This document shows positions 54,019 through 63,639 of a DNA stretch of 64,000 nucleotides, piece by piece (position 1 is the stretch's first letter; every line of letters starts with the position of its first letter). The notes under the pieces are model-generated. The model worked only from the letters and a program-made list of their open reading frames with translations, ran no database searches and had not been told where the DNA came from. The translations under genes and the position numbers were made by a program. The stretch comes from Crossiella sp. S99.2 (GTDB taxonomy: Bacteria > Actinomycetota > Actinomycetes > Mycobacteriales > Pseudonocardiaceae): assembly GCF_023094165.1 (NCBI RefSeq), contig NZ_JALMDK010000023.1:1-64000 (forward strand), written 5' to 3'.

Positions 54019-57000
54019 GCACCACATCCAGGCAGTCCGGCACGGACCAGCTCGCGCCCAGCGCCACCGAATGCTGGTGGGCCGAGGCGTTCCCCGGTTC
54101 CCCCGTCCCGGTCGGGGTCAGGGTGCTCTCGCTCCCGGCTGGCGGTGCCGAGGCAGGCACGCTGGCCGCGGTCACCGCACTGGTGGCCGCCCATGACGCG
54201 CTCGGCGCCGCCCCGATCTGGGCCGGGGTGGTCGAATCCGGTGCGGACACCGCGGCGGAGGCGATCACCGAGGCGGCCGACCGGCTCGGCGCCCGGCTGG
54301 CACACACCACCGGCCTGGCCGCGCTCTGCCTCCGCCGTGGCGCCGAGGACCTGCTGGTGCTCGCCGCCGCGGAGACCGTGGTCGACGGCCCGTCCTGGCA
54401 GATCCTGCTCGACGACCTGCGTGCCCTGCTGGCCGACGGCGCGGCCGGGACCGGAGCCCCGGTGCGGGAGTACCGGGCCGAACTGGACCGGCTCGCGGCC
54501 GATCCCGCGCTGGCCGACCGGATCGAACCGTGGCTGGTGCTGGCCGACCAGGTCGACGAACTCGACCTGCCCGCCCCCTGGGCTGCCGAGGACGTCCCGG
54601 CCGACGGGCAGTGGCTCGGCGCCGGGGCGGTGCTGCCGCTGCGGCCCGCCGGGGATCCGCGCGCGGCCGCCGTCTCGGCGATGGTCACCGCGCTGACCGA
54701 GGTGGTCGGCGAGCCCGCGGACGGGATCCTGTTCGACCTCGCCGAGTCCGGCCGCGACGGCGGCCGGGCCAGGTTCGCCCGCACCGTCGGCGATCTGCGC
54801 CGGGTGCACCCGGTGCTGCTCACCGCGGCGAACCTGGCCGCACCGGCGACCGTGGCCGAGGCACTGGCGATCGAGCCGGGCGCCGCGACCGAGTACGGCG
54901 TCGCGAAGCACCTCAGCGCGCAGACCGCCGCCGCCTTCGACGAGGTGCGGGCGGCCGCGATCCTGCTGGAGCACGGCGTCACCGACCTCGGCGACCACCC
55001 GCTGCCCGCGGCGGGCGGCCCGGCCTCAGACCGGTACCTGCTGCGGTTCGGCGTCTGGTTCGACCCCGCCCACGCCAGGGTGCACACCTCGATCAGCTGG
55101 CACAGTTCGGCCCTGCCCGGACTGGACGGGGACCGGCTGCTCGCCACGGTGGGCCGGGCACTGGCCGAAGCGACGCCGGGGCAGCCGGATCCGCTGTCCT
55201 CGGCCCAGCGGGACGCGGTGGCCAGTGCGCTCGACGGCGCCGGGATCGCCGAGGTGCTGCCGATGTCGCCGATGCAGGAGGGGCTGCTCTTCCACCTCAT
55301 GCTTGACGGCGACGACCAGAACGTCTACCTGCGCCAGGTCGTGCTGGACCTGCGCGGCCCGGTCGAGGTCGCCGCCTTCGCCGAGGCGGTGCGGCGCACC
55401 CTGGTGAAGTACCCGAACCTCACCGCGGCCTTCGTCACGGTCGAGGACACCACCATCCAGGTGGTGCCGGAACGCTTCGAGGTCCCGTTCGACTACGCCG
55501 ACCTGACCTCGGCGGTAGCCACCGCGGGCGCGGACGCCGCCTTCGACGAGTTCGCCGCCGCGCAGCGGACACGCGGCTTCGTCCGGACCGAGCCGCCGTT
55601 GATCCGCTTCGGCCTGGCCCAGCTCGGCGCGGACAGCCACCGGCTGATCATGACCTCCCAGCTCATCCTGTTGGACGGCTGGGCCTCCGGCAAGATGTTG
55701 CTGTCCCTGCTCAAGTTCTACACCGACGCCGTGGCCGAGGAACGCAGTCCGGTCACCTCCTTCCGCACCTACCTCGACTGGCTCGGCGGCCAGGACCTCG
55801 CCGCCGCCCGGTCGGCCTGGCAGCGCGCGCTGGCGGGCATCGACGAACCCACCCTGCTGGCGCCGGCCGCCGACCTGCGTGCTGAGCTGACCGCCAACGG
55901 CGAGCTGTCCGTCGCGCTGCCCGCCGCGCTGGTGACCGGGTTGCAGGCCCGCTGCCGGGAGCTGGGCATCACCACCAGCACGCTGTACGAGACGGCCTGG
56001 GCGCTGCTGCTGGGCCGGCTGACCGGTCGGCAGGACGTCGTCTTCGGCACCCTCGTCTCCGGCCGCCACCCCGATGTGGAGGGGATCGAGACCACCGTCG
56101 GCGTGCTGTTCAACACCGTGCCGACCAGGGTCACCGCCACCGCCGAGGCCACCATCGGCGAGGTGCTGGCCTCGGTGCAGTGGAGCAAGGCCCAGCTCTT
56201 CGACTACCCCTACCTGAACCTGGCCGAGCTGCAGCGGATGGCGGGCCACCCCACGCTGTTCGACACCCTGTTCGTCTTCCGCAACGTGCCCCGGCCGGAC
56301 CGGGAGCAGACCTTCGGCCCGGATCACGCGCTGCGGGTCATCGGCCAGGAGATCCGCGACGCGACGCACTACCCCCTGACCATGGTGGTCGACCCTGGTG
56401 AGGGCACCGTGGTCCGCGCGATGTTCCGCGAGGACCTGTTCGCCGCCACCGAGATCAATCGGGTCGTGGCCCGCTACGTGCAGATCCTGCGCACGCTCGT
56501 CGAAGCGCCGGACACCACGTGCTCGGCGCTGGACGTGCTGCTGCCGGACGAGCTGACCCACCTGCGCCAGGGCTGGGACCACACCGCGAACCCGGTGCCG
56601 GACACCACCATCGCGGACATGCTGGAGCAGCAGGCCGCGCGCACGCCCGAGGCGACCGCGCTGGTCTTCGGGCAGGTCCGGCACACCTACGCGGAGCTGA
56701 ACGAGCGGGCCAACCGGATCGCGCGCTGGCTGGTCCAGCATGGCGCCGGGCCGGAAACCGTGGTGGCCCTTGGCCTGCCGCGGTCCTCGGACATGGTGGC
56801 CGCGTTGTTCGCGGTGCTCAAGACCGGCGCCGCCTACCTGCCCCTGGATCTGGACTACCCGGCCGACCGGCTGGAGTTCATGCTCACCGACACCGTGCCG
56901 CTGTGCGTGCTGTCCACTGTGGACGTCGACCCGACGCTGCCGCACACCGAGGTCCCGCACGTGCTGCTGGACTCGCCGGAGATCACCGCCGAGCTGGAAT

Positions 57001-60000
57001 CCTTGCCCGGCAACGATCTCGCCGACGCCGAGCGCCGTGGATTCAACCGCACCGACCCATGGCGGCTGGAACACCCGGCCTACGTGATCTACACCTCCGG
57101 CTCCACCGGCAAGCCCAAGGGCGTGGCCACCCCGTACCGCGGCCTGACCAACATGCAGTTCAACCACCGGGTGGCCATCTTCGACCCGGTGGTCGAGGCG
57201 GCCGGGCGGCGGCTGCGGATCGCGCACACCGTGTCCTTCTCCTTCGACATGTCCTGGGAAGAACTGCTCTGGCTGGTCGAAGGCCACGAGGTGCACGTGC
57301 TCACCGAGGACATGCGCCGGGACGCCCTCGCGCTGACCGCCTACTGCGACAAGCACGCCATCGACGTCATCAACGTCACGCCCACCTACTGCCAGCAGCT
57401 CATCGACAACGGCCTGCTGGAGGAAAACCCCGGCCACCGCCCGGTGCTCGTGCTGCTCGGCGGCGAGGCCGTGTCCGAACAGGTCTGGACCGCACTCCGC
57501 GACACCCCCGGCGTGCTCGGCTACAACCTGTACGGCCCAACCGAATACACCATCAACACCCTCGGCGGCGGCACCGAGGACAGCGCGACCTCCACGGTCG
57601 GCAAGGCCATCTGGAACACCCGCGCCTACATCCTGGACGCCTACCTGCGGCCGGTGCCGGTCGGTGTGCCCGGCGAGCTGTACATCTCCGGCGTCGGCCT
57701 GGCCCGCGGCTACCTCAAACGCCCCAGCCTCACCGCCGACCGCTTCATCGCCGACCCCTACGGCGCCACCGGCGAACGCATGTACCGCACCGGCGACCTG
57801 GTGCGCGAACGCCAGGACGGCAACCTGGACTTCCTCGGCCGCACCGACGACCAGGTCAAGATCCGCGGCTACCGGGTGGAGATCGGCGAGGTGGAGAGCG
57901 CGCTGGCCGCGCACCCCGAGGTCGCCCAGGCCGCGGTCATCGCGGCGGACACCGATCTGCCTGGGGTGAAACGACTTCTCGGCTATCTGGTGCCCGCCGA
58001 GGTCAGCGGGGACGAGGCCCGCTCGGAGGTCGAGGCCGAACAGATCGCCGAGTGGAACCAGATCTACAGCGACGAGTACACTGAGATCCCCACCGCGGTC
58101 TTCGACGAGGACTACGCGGGCTGGGACAGCAGCTACGACGGCGACCCCATCCCGTTCACCGACATGAGCGAGTGGCGGGCCGCCACCCTAGACCGCATCC
58201 GCGAGCTGAAACCCAAGCGGCTGCTGGAAATCGGCGTCGGCACCGGCCTGCTGCTCTCCGGCCTGGCCCGCGACACCGAGTCCTACTGGGCCTGCGACTT
58301 CGCCGCCCCGGTCATCGACAAACTCGGCCACGACCTCCTGGCCGACCCGGAACTGGCCGCCAAGATCGAACTGAGCTGCCGGCCCGCACACGACACCGAC
58401 GGCCTGCCCGCCGGGCACTTCGACACCATCGTGATCAACTCGGTGATCCAGTACTTCCCGAACATCGACTACCTCACCGAGGTCATCGGCAAGGCACTGG
58501 ACCTCCTGGCCCCCGGCGGCGCGCTGTTCGTCGGCGATGTGCGCAACCTGCGGCTGGCCCGCACCTTCCACACCGCCATCCAGCTCGGCCGCGCCGACGA
58601 ACGCACCGACGAGGCCGCGCTGCGCAAGGCGATCGAACGCGCCGTGCTGCTGGAGAAGGAACTCCTGGTCGACCCGGACTACTTCACCGCCCTCGGCGAC
58701 CACCTGCCCACCCTCGCGGGGGTGGATCTGCGGATCAAGCGCGGGCACATGCACAACGAGCTGTCCCGGCACCGCTACGACGTGGTGCTGCGCAAGGCAG
58801 GCGCGGATACACTGTCCCTTGTGGACGGTCCGGCGCTGCCATGGGACGGCGCGCTCGACCTGGCCGCCCGGCTGGCCGACCGCCCGGACTCGCTGCGGAT
58901 CACCCGCATCCCCAACGCCCGGCTCACCGCCGAGGTCGCCGCGCAACGCGCGCTGGAGGCCGGATCTCCGGTCACCGGCGCACGCAGCCTGCTCAATCCG
59001 AAGACCAGCGTGGGTGTCGAACCCGAGGCCCTGCACGAACTGGCCGCCCAGTCCGGGCACCGGCTGCTGCTCACCTGGTCCGACACCACCGACGGCAGCT
59101 ACGACGCGGTGTTCACCCTGGCCCAGGACGAAATCCTGCTGGGCGCCTACGCCCCGACCAGGGCCCGCAACTCCGCGCTGTCCGGCTACGCCAACAACCC
59201 GTCCGCGGCCAGGGACAACTCCGGCCTGGTGGCCAGGGTCCGCGACCACCTCAAGGCCGTGCTGCCCGACTACATGGTGCCCGCCGCCCTGATCACGATG
59301 GAACGACTTCCGTTGACCACCAACGGAAAGCTCGACCGCCGCGCCCTGCCCAGCCCCGACCTCGCGGCGGGCGCCGGCGGCGGACGGCCACCGGCCAACC
59401 CCACCGAGGAAGCCCTGTGCGAGCTGTTCGCCCAGGTGCTCGGCGTGCCCAAGGTCGGCGTGGCGGACAACTTCTTCGACCTGGGCGGGCATTCGCTGCT
59501 GGCCGCCCGGCTGATCGGCAAGGCCCGCACCGGACTCGACGTGGACCTGGCCATCCGGGACCTGTTCACCTGCCCCACCGTGGCCGAACTCGCCGCCAAG
59601 GCCCTGGACAGCGCACCCGCGATCGTCCAGCCGGTGCTCACCGCGGGCGCCCGCCCCGAGCGGATCCCGCTCTCCTTCGCCCAGCAACGGCTCTGGCTGC
59701 TGGACCACATGGACACCGCGGGCAGCGCCTACACCGTGCCCACCGGCGTCCGGCTGCACGGCGAGCTGGATCTGCCCGCCCTGCGCGCGGCCTTCGCCGA
59801 TGTGCTGGCCAGGCACGAGAGCCTGCGCACGGTGATCGAGACCCACGAAGGCCTGCCGTACCAGCGGATCCGGCCGGTCGCGGAGATCACCCCGGAGGTC
59901 ACCGTGACCGCGGTGGCCGAGGCCGAGCTGGACGCCGCGGTGGCCGCGGCCATCGCGGTGCCCTTCGATCTGGCCGCCGACCACCCGATCCGGCTGGCCG

Positions 60001-63000
60001 TGCTCACCCTCGGCCCGGCCGACTCGGTGCTGCTGGCCGTGTTCCACCACATCGCCTTCGACGAGTGGTCGCTGCGGCCCTTCGTCGAGGACCTCACCGC
60101 CGCCTACGCCGCCCGGCACGACGGCCGGGCCCCGGAGCTGACCCCGCTGCCGGTGCAGTACGCGGACTACGCGCTGTGGCAGCGCGCCCTGCTCGGCGCG
60201 CCGGACGACCCGAAAAGCTTGCAGGCCAAGCAGTTGGGCTACTGGCGGCGGGAACTGGAGGGCATCCCCGAGGAGCTGTCCCTGCCCACCGACCGGCCCC
60301 GCCCGGCGGTGGCCAGTTTCCGCGGCGAGACCATCCAGCGGGAGATCGGCCCGGACCTGGCGGTGCGGTTGCGGCAACTCGCCCGCGGCCAGGACGCCAC
60401 CGTGTTCATGCTGTTCCAGACCGCGGTCGCGGCCCTGCTGCACCGGCTCGGCGCGGGCACCGACATCCCGCTGGGCAGCCCGGTGGCCGGCCGGGACGAG
60501 GAAGCGCTCAACGACCTGATCGGGTTCTTCGTCAACACCCTGGTCATCCGGGCCGACGTCAGCGGCAACCCCAGCTTCACCGAGTTGCTGGACCGGGTCC
60601 GGCGCACCGACCTGGCCGGGCTCAGCCACGCCGACGTGCCCTTCGAGCGCCTGGTCGAAACGCTCAACCCGACCCGCACGCTCTCCCGCAACCCGCTGTT
60701 CCAGGTGATGGTCGGCTACCAGAACCAGGGCACCGGCGCGGCGATCTTCCCCGGCCTGACCGTGACCGAGGGCCGGTTCGACCCGCCGACCGCCAAGTTC
60801 GACCTGGACTTCGTGCTGCGCGACTACGGCACGGACACCGACGGCATGGGCCTGGACGTGGAGTACGCGGCCGACCTGTTCGACTGGACCACCGCGGCCA
60901 ACCTGCTGGACCGGCTGCTCGACCTGCTCGAACAGGCCGTGGCCCGGCCGGACGTGCGGATGAGCGAACTGGACGTGCTCGGCGCGGCCGGGGCCCGCCT
61001 GGACGCCTGGAACCGGACCGAACGCGAGATCCCCGCGCTCACCATCGCCGACCTGCTCGAACAGCAGGCCGCCCGCACCCCGGACGCGCCCGCCCTGGTC
61101 GCCAATCCGGACCTGCCCGGTGAGATCCGCTGGAACTACACCGAACTGAACGAGCGCGCCAACCGGATCGCCCGGCTGCTCGTCAGTCGCGGCGCCGGAC
61201 CGGAAACCGTGGTGGCCCTTGGCCTGCCGCGCTCGGCGGACATGGTGGCCACCCTGTTCGCGGTGCTCAAGACCGGCGCCGCCTACCTGCCGCTTGACCT
61301 GGACTACCCGGCCGAGCGGCTGGCGTTCATGCTCGCCGACGCCAAGGCGGTCTGCCTGGTCAGCACCACCGAGGTCGCCGCCACCCTGCCCGCGACCTCG
61401 GCCCCCACGGTGCTGCTGGACGCGGCCGCGGCCGAGCTGGATTCCTTGCCCGGCAACGATCTCGCCGACACCGAACGCCGCGGCTTCCACCGCACCGACC
61501 CGCACCGCCTGGAACACCCGGCCTACGTCATCTACACCTCCGGCTCCACCGGCAAACCCAAGGGCGTGCTCACGCCTTACCGCGGCCTGACCAACATGCA
61601 GTTCAACCACCGCGCCGAGATCTTCGACCCGGTGGTGGCCGAGGCCGGACGGCGACTGCGCATCGCGCACACCGTGTCCTTCTCCTTCGACATGTCCTGG
61701 GAAGAACTCCTGTGGCTGGTCGAAGGCCACGAGGTGCACGTCTGCGACGAGGAACTGCGCCGCGACGCCGAAGCCCTCACCGCCTACTGCGACCAGCACG
61801 CCATCGACGTCATCAACGTGACGCCGACCTACTGCCAGCAGCTCATCGACAACGGCCTGCTCGACGAGAACCCCGGCCACCGCCCCGTGCTCGTGCTGCT
61901 CGGCGGCGAGGCCGTGTCCAACCAGGTGTGGGAAACGCTCAGGGACACCCCCGGCGTGCTGGGCTACAACCTTTACGGCCCAACCGAATACACCATCAAC
62001 ACCCTCGGCGGCGGCACCACCGACCGGGACACCCCCACCGTCGGCCGCCCGATCTTCAACACCACCGCGCACGTGCTCGACGAGTACCTGCGCCCGGTCC
62101 CGCCCGGGGTGGCGGGCGAGCTGTACATCGCCGGCATCGGCCTGGCCCGCGGTTACCTGGACCGGGCCGCGCTGACCGCGGACCGCTTCATCGCCAACCC
62201 CTTCGGCGCGCCCGGTGACCGGCTTTACCGCACCGGCGACCTGGTGCGCTGGTGCCAGGACGGCACCATCGACTACCTGGGCCGCACCGACGACCAGGTC
62301 AAGATCCGCGGCTACCGGGTGGAAATCGGCGAGATCGACACCACCCTGGCCGAACACCCCGGTGTCCGGCAGGTCGCGGTGATCGCCGCCGACACCGACC
62401 TGCCCGGCGTCAAACTCCTGGTCGCCTACATCGTCGGCACGGCAACAGCGGAGGAACTGCGCGAGTGGGCCGGGCAGCGCCTGCCCGGATACATGGTGCC
62501 CTCGGCGTTCGTGGCCATGGACGCGCTGCCGCTGACCGTCAACGGCAAGCTCGACCGGGCCGCGCTGCCCGCCCCCGACCTGGGCGCCAAGGTGTCCAGC
62601 CGGGGACCGCGCACCGAGCGGGAAGCCGTGCTGTGCCAGGTCTTCGCCGAGGTGCTCGGCGTGCCCAGGGTCGGCGTGGACGACAGCTTCTTCGAGCTGG
62701 GCGGCCACTCGCTGCTGGCCATGCAACTGGTCAGCCGGATCCGGGCCAGCGGCGTCGAGGGCGTCTCGGTCGGCGCGGTGATGGCCGCGCCCACCGTGGC
62801 CGCGCTGGCCGACCGGCTCGGGTCTGCCGACGGCGCCGACCCGGCGCTGGCCCCACTGCTGGCCCTGCACCCCGAAGGCGCCCAGCCACCGCTGTTCGCC
62901 ATCCACCCCGGCTTCGGCCTGGCCTGGCCCTACGCCGCGCTGGTGCCGCACCTGGACGCGGACCGGCCGCTCTACGGCCTCCAGTCCCCGGTGGTGACGG

Positions 63001-63542
63001 GCGAGGACGTGCCGAGCTTCGACGCGCTGGCCCGCGAACACCTGCGCCGGATCCGGACCGTGCAGCCCAGCGGCCCGTACCACCTGCTCGGCTGGTCCTT
63101 CGGCGGTCAGCTCGCGCACGCCATCGCCGGCCTGCTCCAGGCCGACGGCGCGGACGTGGCCCTCCTCGCGGTGTTGGACGCCCAGCCAGCCGACCCGGCC
63201 CTGCCCCCGGACGAACCCCTCTCCGCCGGGCAGATCCGGGACCGCCTGCGCCTGACCGCCGACGAGCAGACCACCGAGGCACTCATCCGGGCCTGGACCA
63301 CCCACGACCGGCTGCTGCCCGAAACCGGCTACCCGGTCTACTCGGGACCGCTGGTGTTGTTCAGCGCCAAGGGATCCGCCGGCACCGGCGCAGCGAACTG
63401 GACCGCGCTGGCCACCGGCCGGATCGAGGACCAGGAGCTGCCCTACCCGCACGACGAGCTGCTCTCCCCCGACGCGGTCGCCGCGTTCGGGCCGGTGCTC
63501 ACCGCCGCACTGGAGCGGAACGGGGCTGGGCAAGTGCAGTAA
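54015..63542 (+). CDS. NRPS: E-like - C* - A-MT-PCP - C-A-PCP-TE (two hydroxyornithine modules)
   Basis: This 3175-residue terminal synthetase begins with a decayed epimerase-like region (about 12-400; VDGPSWQILLDDL kept, the His pair lost). C3 (about 409-850) has SQLILLDGW in place of HHxxxDG. A3 has D-M-E-N-L-G-L-I-N, the N5-hydroxyornithine signature, interrupted by an N-methyltransferase (about 1335-1592, LLEIGVGTG). PCP3 is near 1825. C4 has HHIAFDEWS (about 2012). A4 has the same signature, PCP4 is near 2895, and the thioesterase (about 2955-3172) has GWSFGG, LDAQ and PHDE. The start is TTG 54015, overlapping the upstream stop by 4 bp. Ornithine hydroxylase and MbtH genes are not in the window. 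Confidence 0.93.
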   Translation: MSTTSRQSGTDQLAPSATECWWAEAFPGSPVPVGVRVLSLPAGGAEAGTLAAVTALVAAHDALGAAPIWAGVVESGADTAAEAITEAADRLGARLAHTTGLAALCLRRGAEDLLVLAAAETVVDGPSWQILLDDLRALLADGAAGTGAPVREYRAELDRLAADPALADRIEPWLVLADQVDELDLPAPWAAEDVPADGQWLGAGAVLPLRPAGDPRAAAVSAMVTALTEVVGEPADGILFDLAESGRDGGRARFARTVGDLRRVHPVLLTAANLAAPATVAEALAIEPGAATEYGVAKHLSAQTAAAFDEVRAAAILLEHGVTDLGDHPLPAAGGPASDRYLLRFGVWFDPAHARVHTSISWHSSALPGLDGDRLLATVGRALAEATPGQPDPLSSAQRDAVASALDGAGIAEVLPMSPMQEGLLFHLMLDGDDQNVYLRQVVLDLRGPVEVAAFAEAVRRTLVKYPNLTAAFVTVEDTTIQVVPERFEVPFDYADLTSAVATAGADAAFDEFAAAQRTRGFVRTEPPLIRFGLAQLGADSHRLIMTSQLILLDGWASGKMLLSLLKFYTDAVAEERSPVTSFRTYLDWLGGQDLAAARSAWQRALAGIDEPTLLAPAADLRAELTANGELSVALPAALVTGLQARCRELGITTSTLYETAWALLLGRLTGRQDVVFGTLVSGRHPDVEGIETTVGVLFNTVPTRVTATAEATIGEVLASVQWSKAQLFDYPYLNLAELQRMAGHPTLFDTLFVFRNVPRPDREQTFGPDHALRVIGQEIRDATHYPLTMVVDPGEGTVVRAMFREDLFAATEINRVVARYVQILRTLVEAPDTTCSALDVLLPDELTHLRQGWDHTANPVPDTTIADMLEQQAARTPEATALVFGQVRHTYAELNERANRIARWLVQHGAGPETVVALGLPRSSDMVAALFAVLKTGAAYLPLDLDYPADRLEFMLTDTVPLCVLSTVDVDPTLPHTEVPHVLLDSPEITAELESLPGNDLADAERRGFNRTDPWRLEHPAYVIYTSGSTGKPKGVATPYRGLTNMQFNHRVAIFDPVVEAAGRRLRIAHTVSFSFDMSWEELLWLVEGHEVHVLTEDMRRDALALTAYCDKHAIDVINVTPTYCQQLIDNGLLEENPGHRPVLVLLGGEAVSEQVWTALRDTPGVLGYNLYGPTEYTINTLGGGTEDSATSTVGKAIWNTRAYILDAYLRPVPVGVPGELYISGVGLARGYLKRPSLTADRFIADPYGATGERMYRTGDLVRERQDGNLDFLGRTDDQVKIRGYRVEIGEVESALAAHPEVAQAAVIAADTDLPGVKRLLGYLVPAEVSGDEARSEVEAEQIAEWNQIYSDEYTEIPTAVFDEDYAGWDSSYDGDPIPFTDMSEWRAATLDRIRELKPKRLLEIGVGTGLLLSGLARDTESYWACDFAAPVIDKLGHDLLADPELAAKIELSCRPAHDTDGLPAGHFDTIVINSVIQYFPNIDYLTEVIGKALDLLAPGGALFVGDVRNLRLARTFHTAIQLGRADERTDEAALRKAIERAVLLEKELLVDPDYFTALGDHLPTLAGVDLRIKRGHMHNELSRHRYDVVLRKAGADTLSLVDGPALPWDGALDLAARLADRPDSLRITRIPNARLTAEVAAQRALEAGSPVTGARSLLNPKTSVGVEPEALHELAAQSGHRLLLTWSDTTDGSYDAVFTLAQDEILLGAYAPTRARNSALSGYANNPSAARDNSGLVARVRDHLKAVLPDYMVPAALITMERLPLTTNGKLDRRALPSPDLAAGAGGGRPPANPTEEALCELFAQVLGVPKVGVADNFFDLGGHSLLAARLIGKARTGLDVDLAIRDLFTCPTVAELAAKALDSAPAIVQPVLTAGARPERIPLSFAQQRLWLLDHMDTAGSAYTVPTGVRLHGELDLPALRAAFADVLARHESLRTVIETHEGLPYQRIRPVAEITPEVTVTAVAEAELDAAVAAAIAVPFDLAADHPIRLAVLTLGPADSVLLAVFHHIAFDEWSLRPFVEDLTAAYAARHDGRAPELTPLPVQYADYALWQRALLGAPDDPKSLQAKQLGYWRRELEGIPEELSLPTDRPRPAVASFRGETIQREIGPDLAVRLRQLARGQDATVFMLFQTAVAALLHRLGAGTDIPLGSPVAGRDEEALNDLIGFFVNTLVIRADVSGNPSFTELLDRVRRTDLAGLSHADVPFERLVETLNPTRTLSRNPLFQVMVGYQNQGTGAAIFPGLTVTEGRFDPPTAKFDLDFVLRDYGTDTDGMGLDVEYAADLFDWTTAANLLDRLLDLLEQAVARPDVRMSELDVLGAAGARLDAWNRTEREIPALTIADLLEQQAARTPDAPALVANPDLPGEIRWNYTELNERANRIARLLVSRGAGPETVVALGLPRSADMVATLFAVLKTGAAYLPLDLDYPAERLAFMLADAKAVCLVSTTEVAATLPATSAPTVLLDAAAAELDSLPGNDLADTERRGFHRTDPHRLEHPAYVIYTSGSTGKPKGVLTPYRGLTNMQFNHRAEIFDPVVAEAGRRLRIAHTVSFSFDMSWEELLWLVEGHEVHVCDEELRRDAEALTAYCDQHAIDVINVTPTYCQQLIDNGLLDENPGHRPVLVLLGGEAVSNQVWETLRDTPGVLGYNLYGPTEYTINTLGGGTTDRDTPTVGRPIFNTTAHVLDEYLRPVPPGVAGELYIAGIGLARGYLDRAALTADRFIANPFGAPGDRLYRTGDLVRWCQDGTIDYLGRTDDQVKIRGYRVEIGEIDTTLAEHPGVRQVAVIAADTDLPGVKLLVAYIVGTATAEELREWAGQRLPGYMVPSAFVAMDALPLTVNGKLDRAALPAPDLGAKVSSRGPRTEREAVLCQVFAEVLGVPRVGVDDSFFELGGHSLLAMQLVSRIRASGVEGVSVGAVMAAPTVAALADRLGSADGADPALAPLLALHPEGAQPPLFAIHPGFGLAWPYAALVPHLDADRPLYGLQSPVVTGEDVPSFDALAREHLRRIRTVQPSGPYHLLGWSFGGQLAHAIAGLLQADGADVALLAVLDAQPADPALPPDEPLSAGQIRDRLRLTADEQTTEALIRAWTTHDRLLPETGYPVYSGPLVLFSAKGSAGTGAANWTALATGRIEDQELPYPHDELLSPDAVAAFGPVLTAALERNGAGQVQ
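56693..57890 (+). repeat. Intragenic direct repeat, module 3 adenylation unit
   Basis: This part of the adenylation domain is repeated with high DNA identity at about 61142-62331. Shared stretches include GAAACCGTGGTGGCCCTTGG, TGCCCGGCAACGATCTCGCC and CCAACCGAATACACCATCAA. The boundaries are approximate. The flanking condensation domains are much less alike. Confidence 0.75.
61142..62331 (+). repeat. Intragenic direct repeat, module 4 adenylation unit
   Basis: This is the second copy of the adenylation-domain repeat at 56693-57890. It keeps the same hydroxyornithine specificity residues but lacks the inserted methyltransferase. The identity includes synonymous positions, which suggests recent duplication or gene conversion. 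Confidence 0.75.
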
Positions 63543-63593
63543 TTCCGTTACCGCCAGCGGACCGTCCCGTGATCGCGGAACCGAACTCGTCGT

Positions 63594-63612
63594 TTAGGGT
63601 TGGCTAACCTAA
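63594..63612 (+). promoter_or_regulatory. Iron box upstream of the siderophore-binding lipoprotein
   Basis: TTAGGGTTGGCTAACCTAA matches 17 of 19 positions of the iron-box consensus, the best of the three in the window. It ends 27 bp before the ATG of the binding protein, consistent with iron-dependent repression of that gene. Confidence 0.82.
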
Positions 63613-63639
63613 TCGTCGCCAGGAAAGAAGGACATCTGT

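Noticed and set aside
58188..63533. Very long minus-strand open frame (about 1780 codons) opposite the last NRPS gene
   Set aside because: It is the complement of a clear NRPS with ordered domain motifs. The minus-strand translation is Gly/Val/Arg/Gln-rich with no domain, as expected from high-GC antisense frames.
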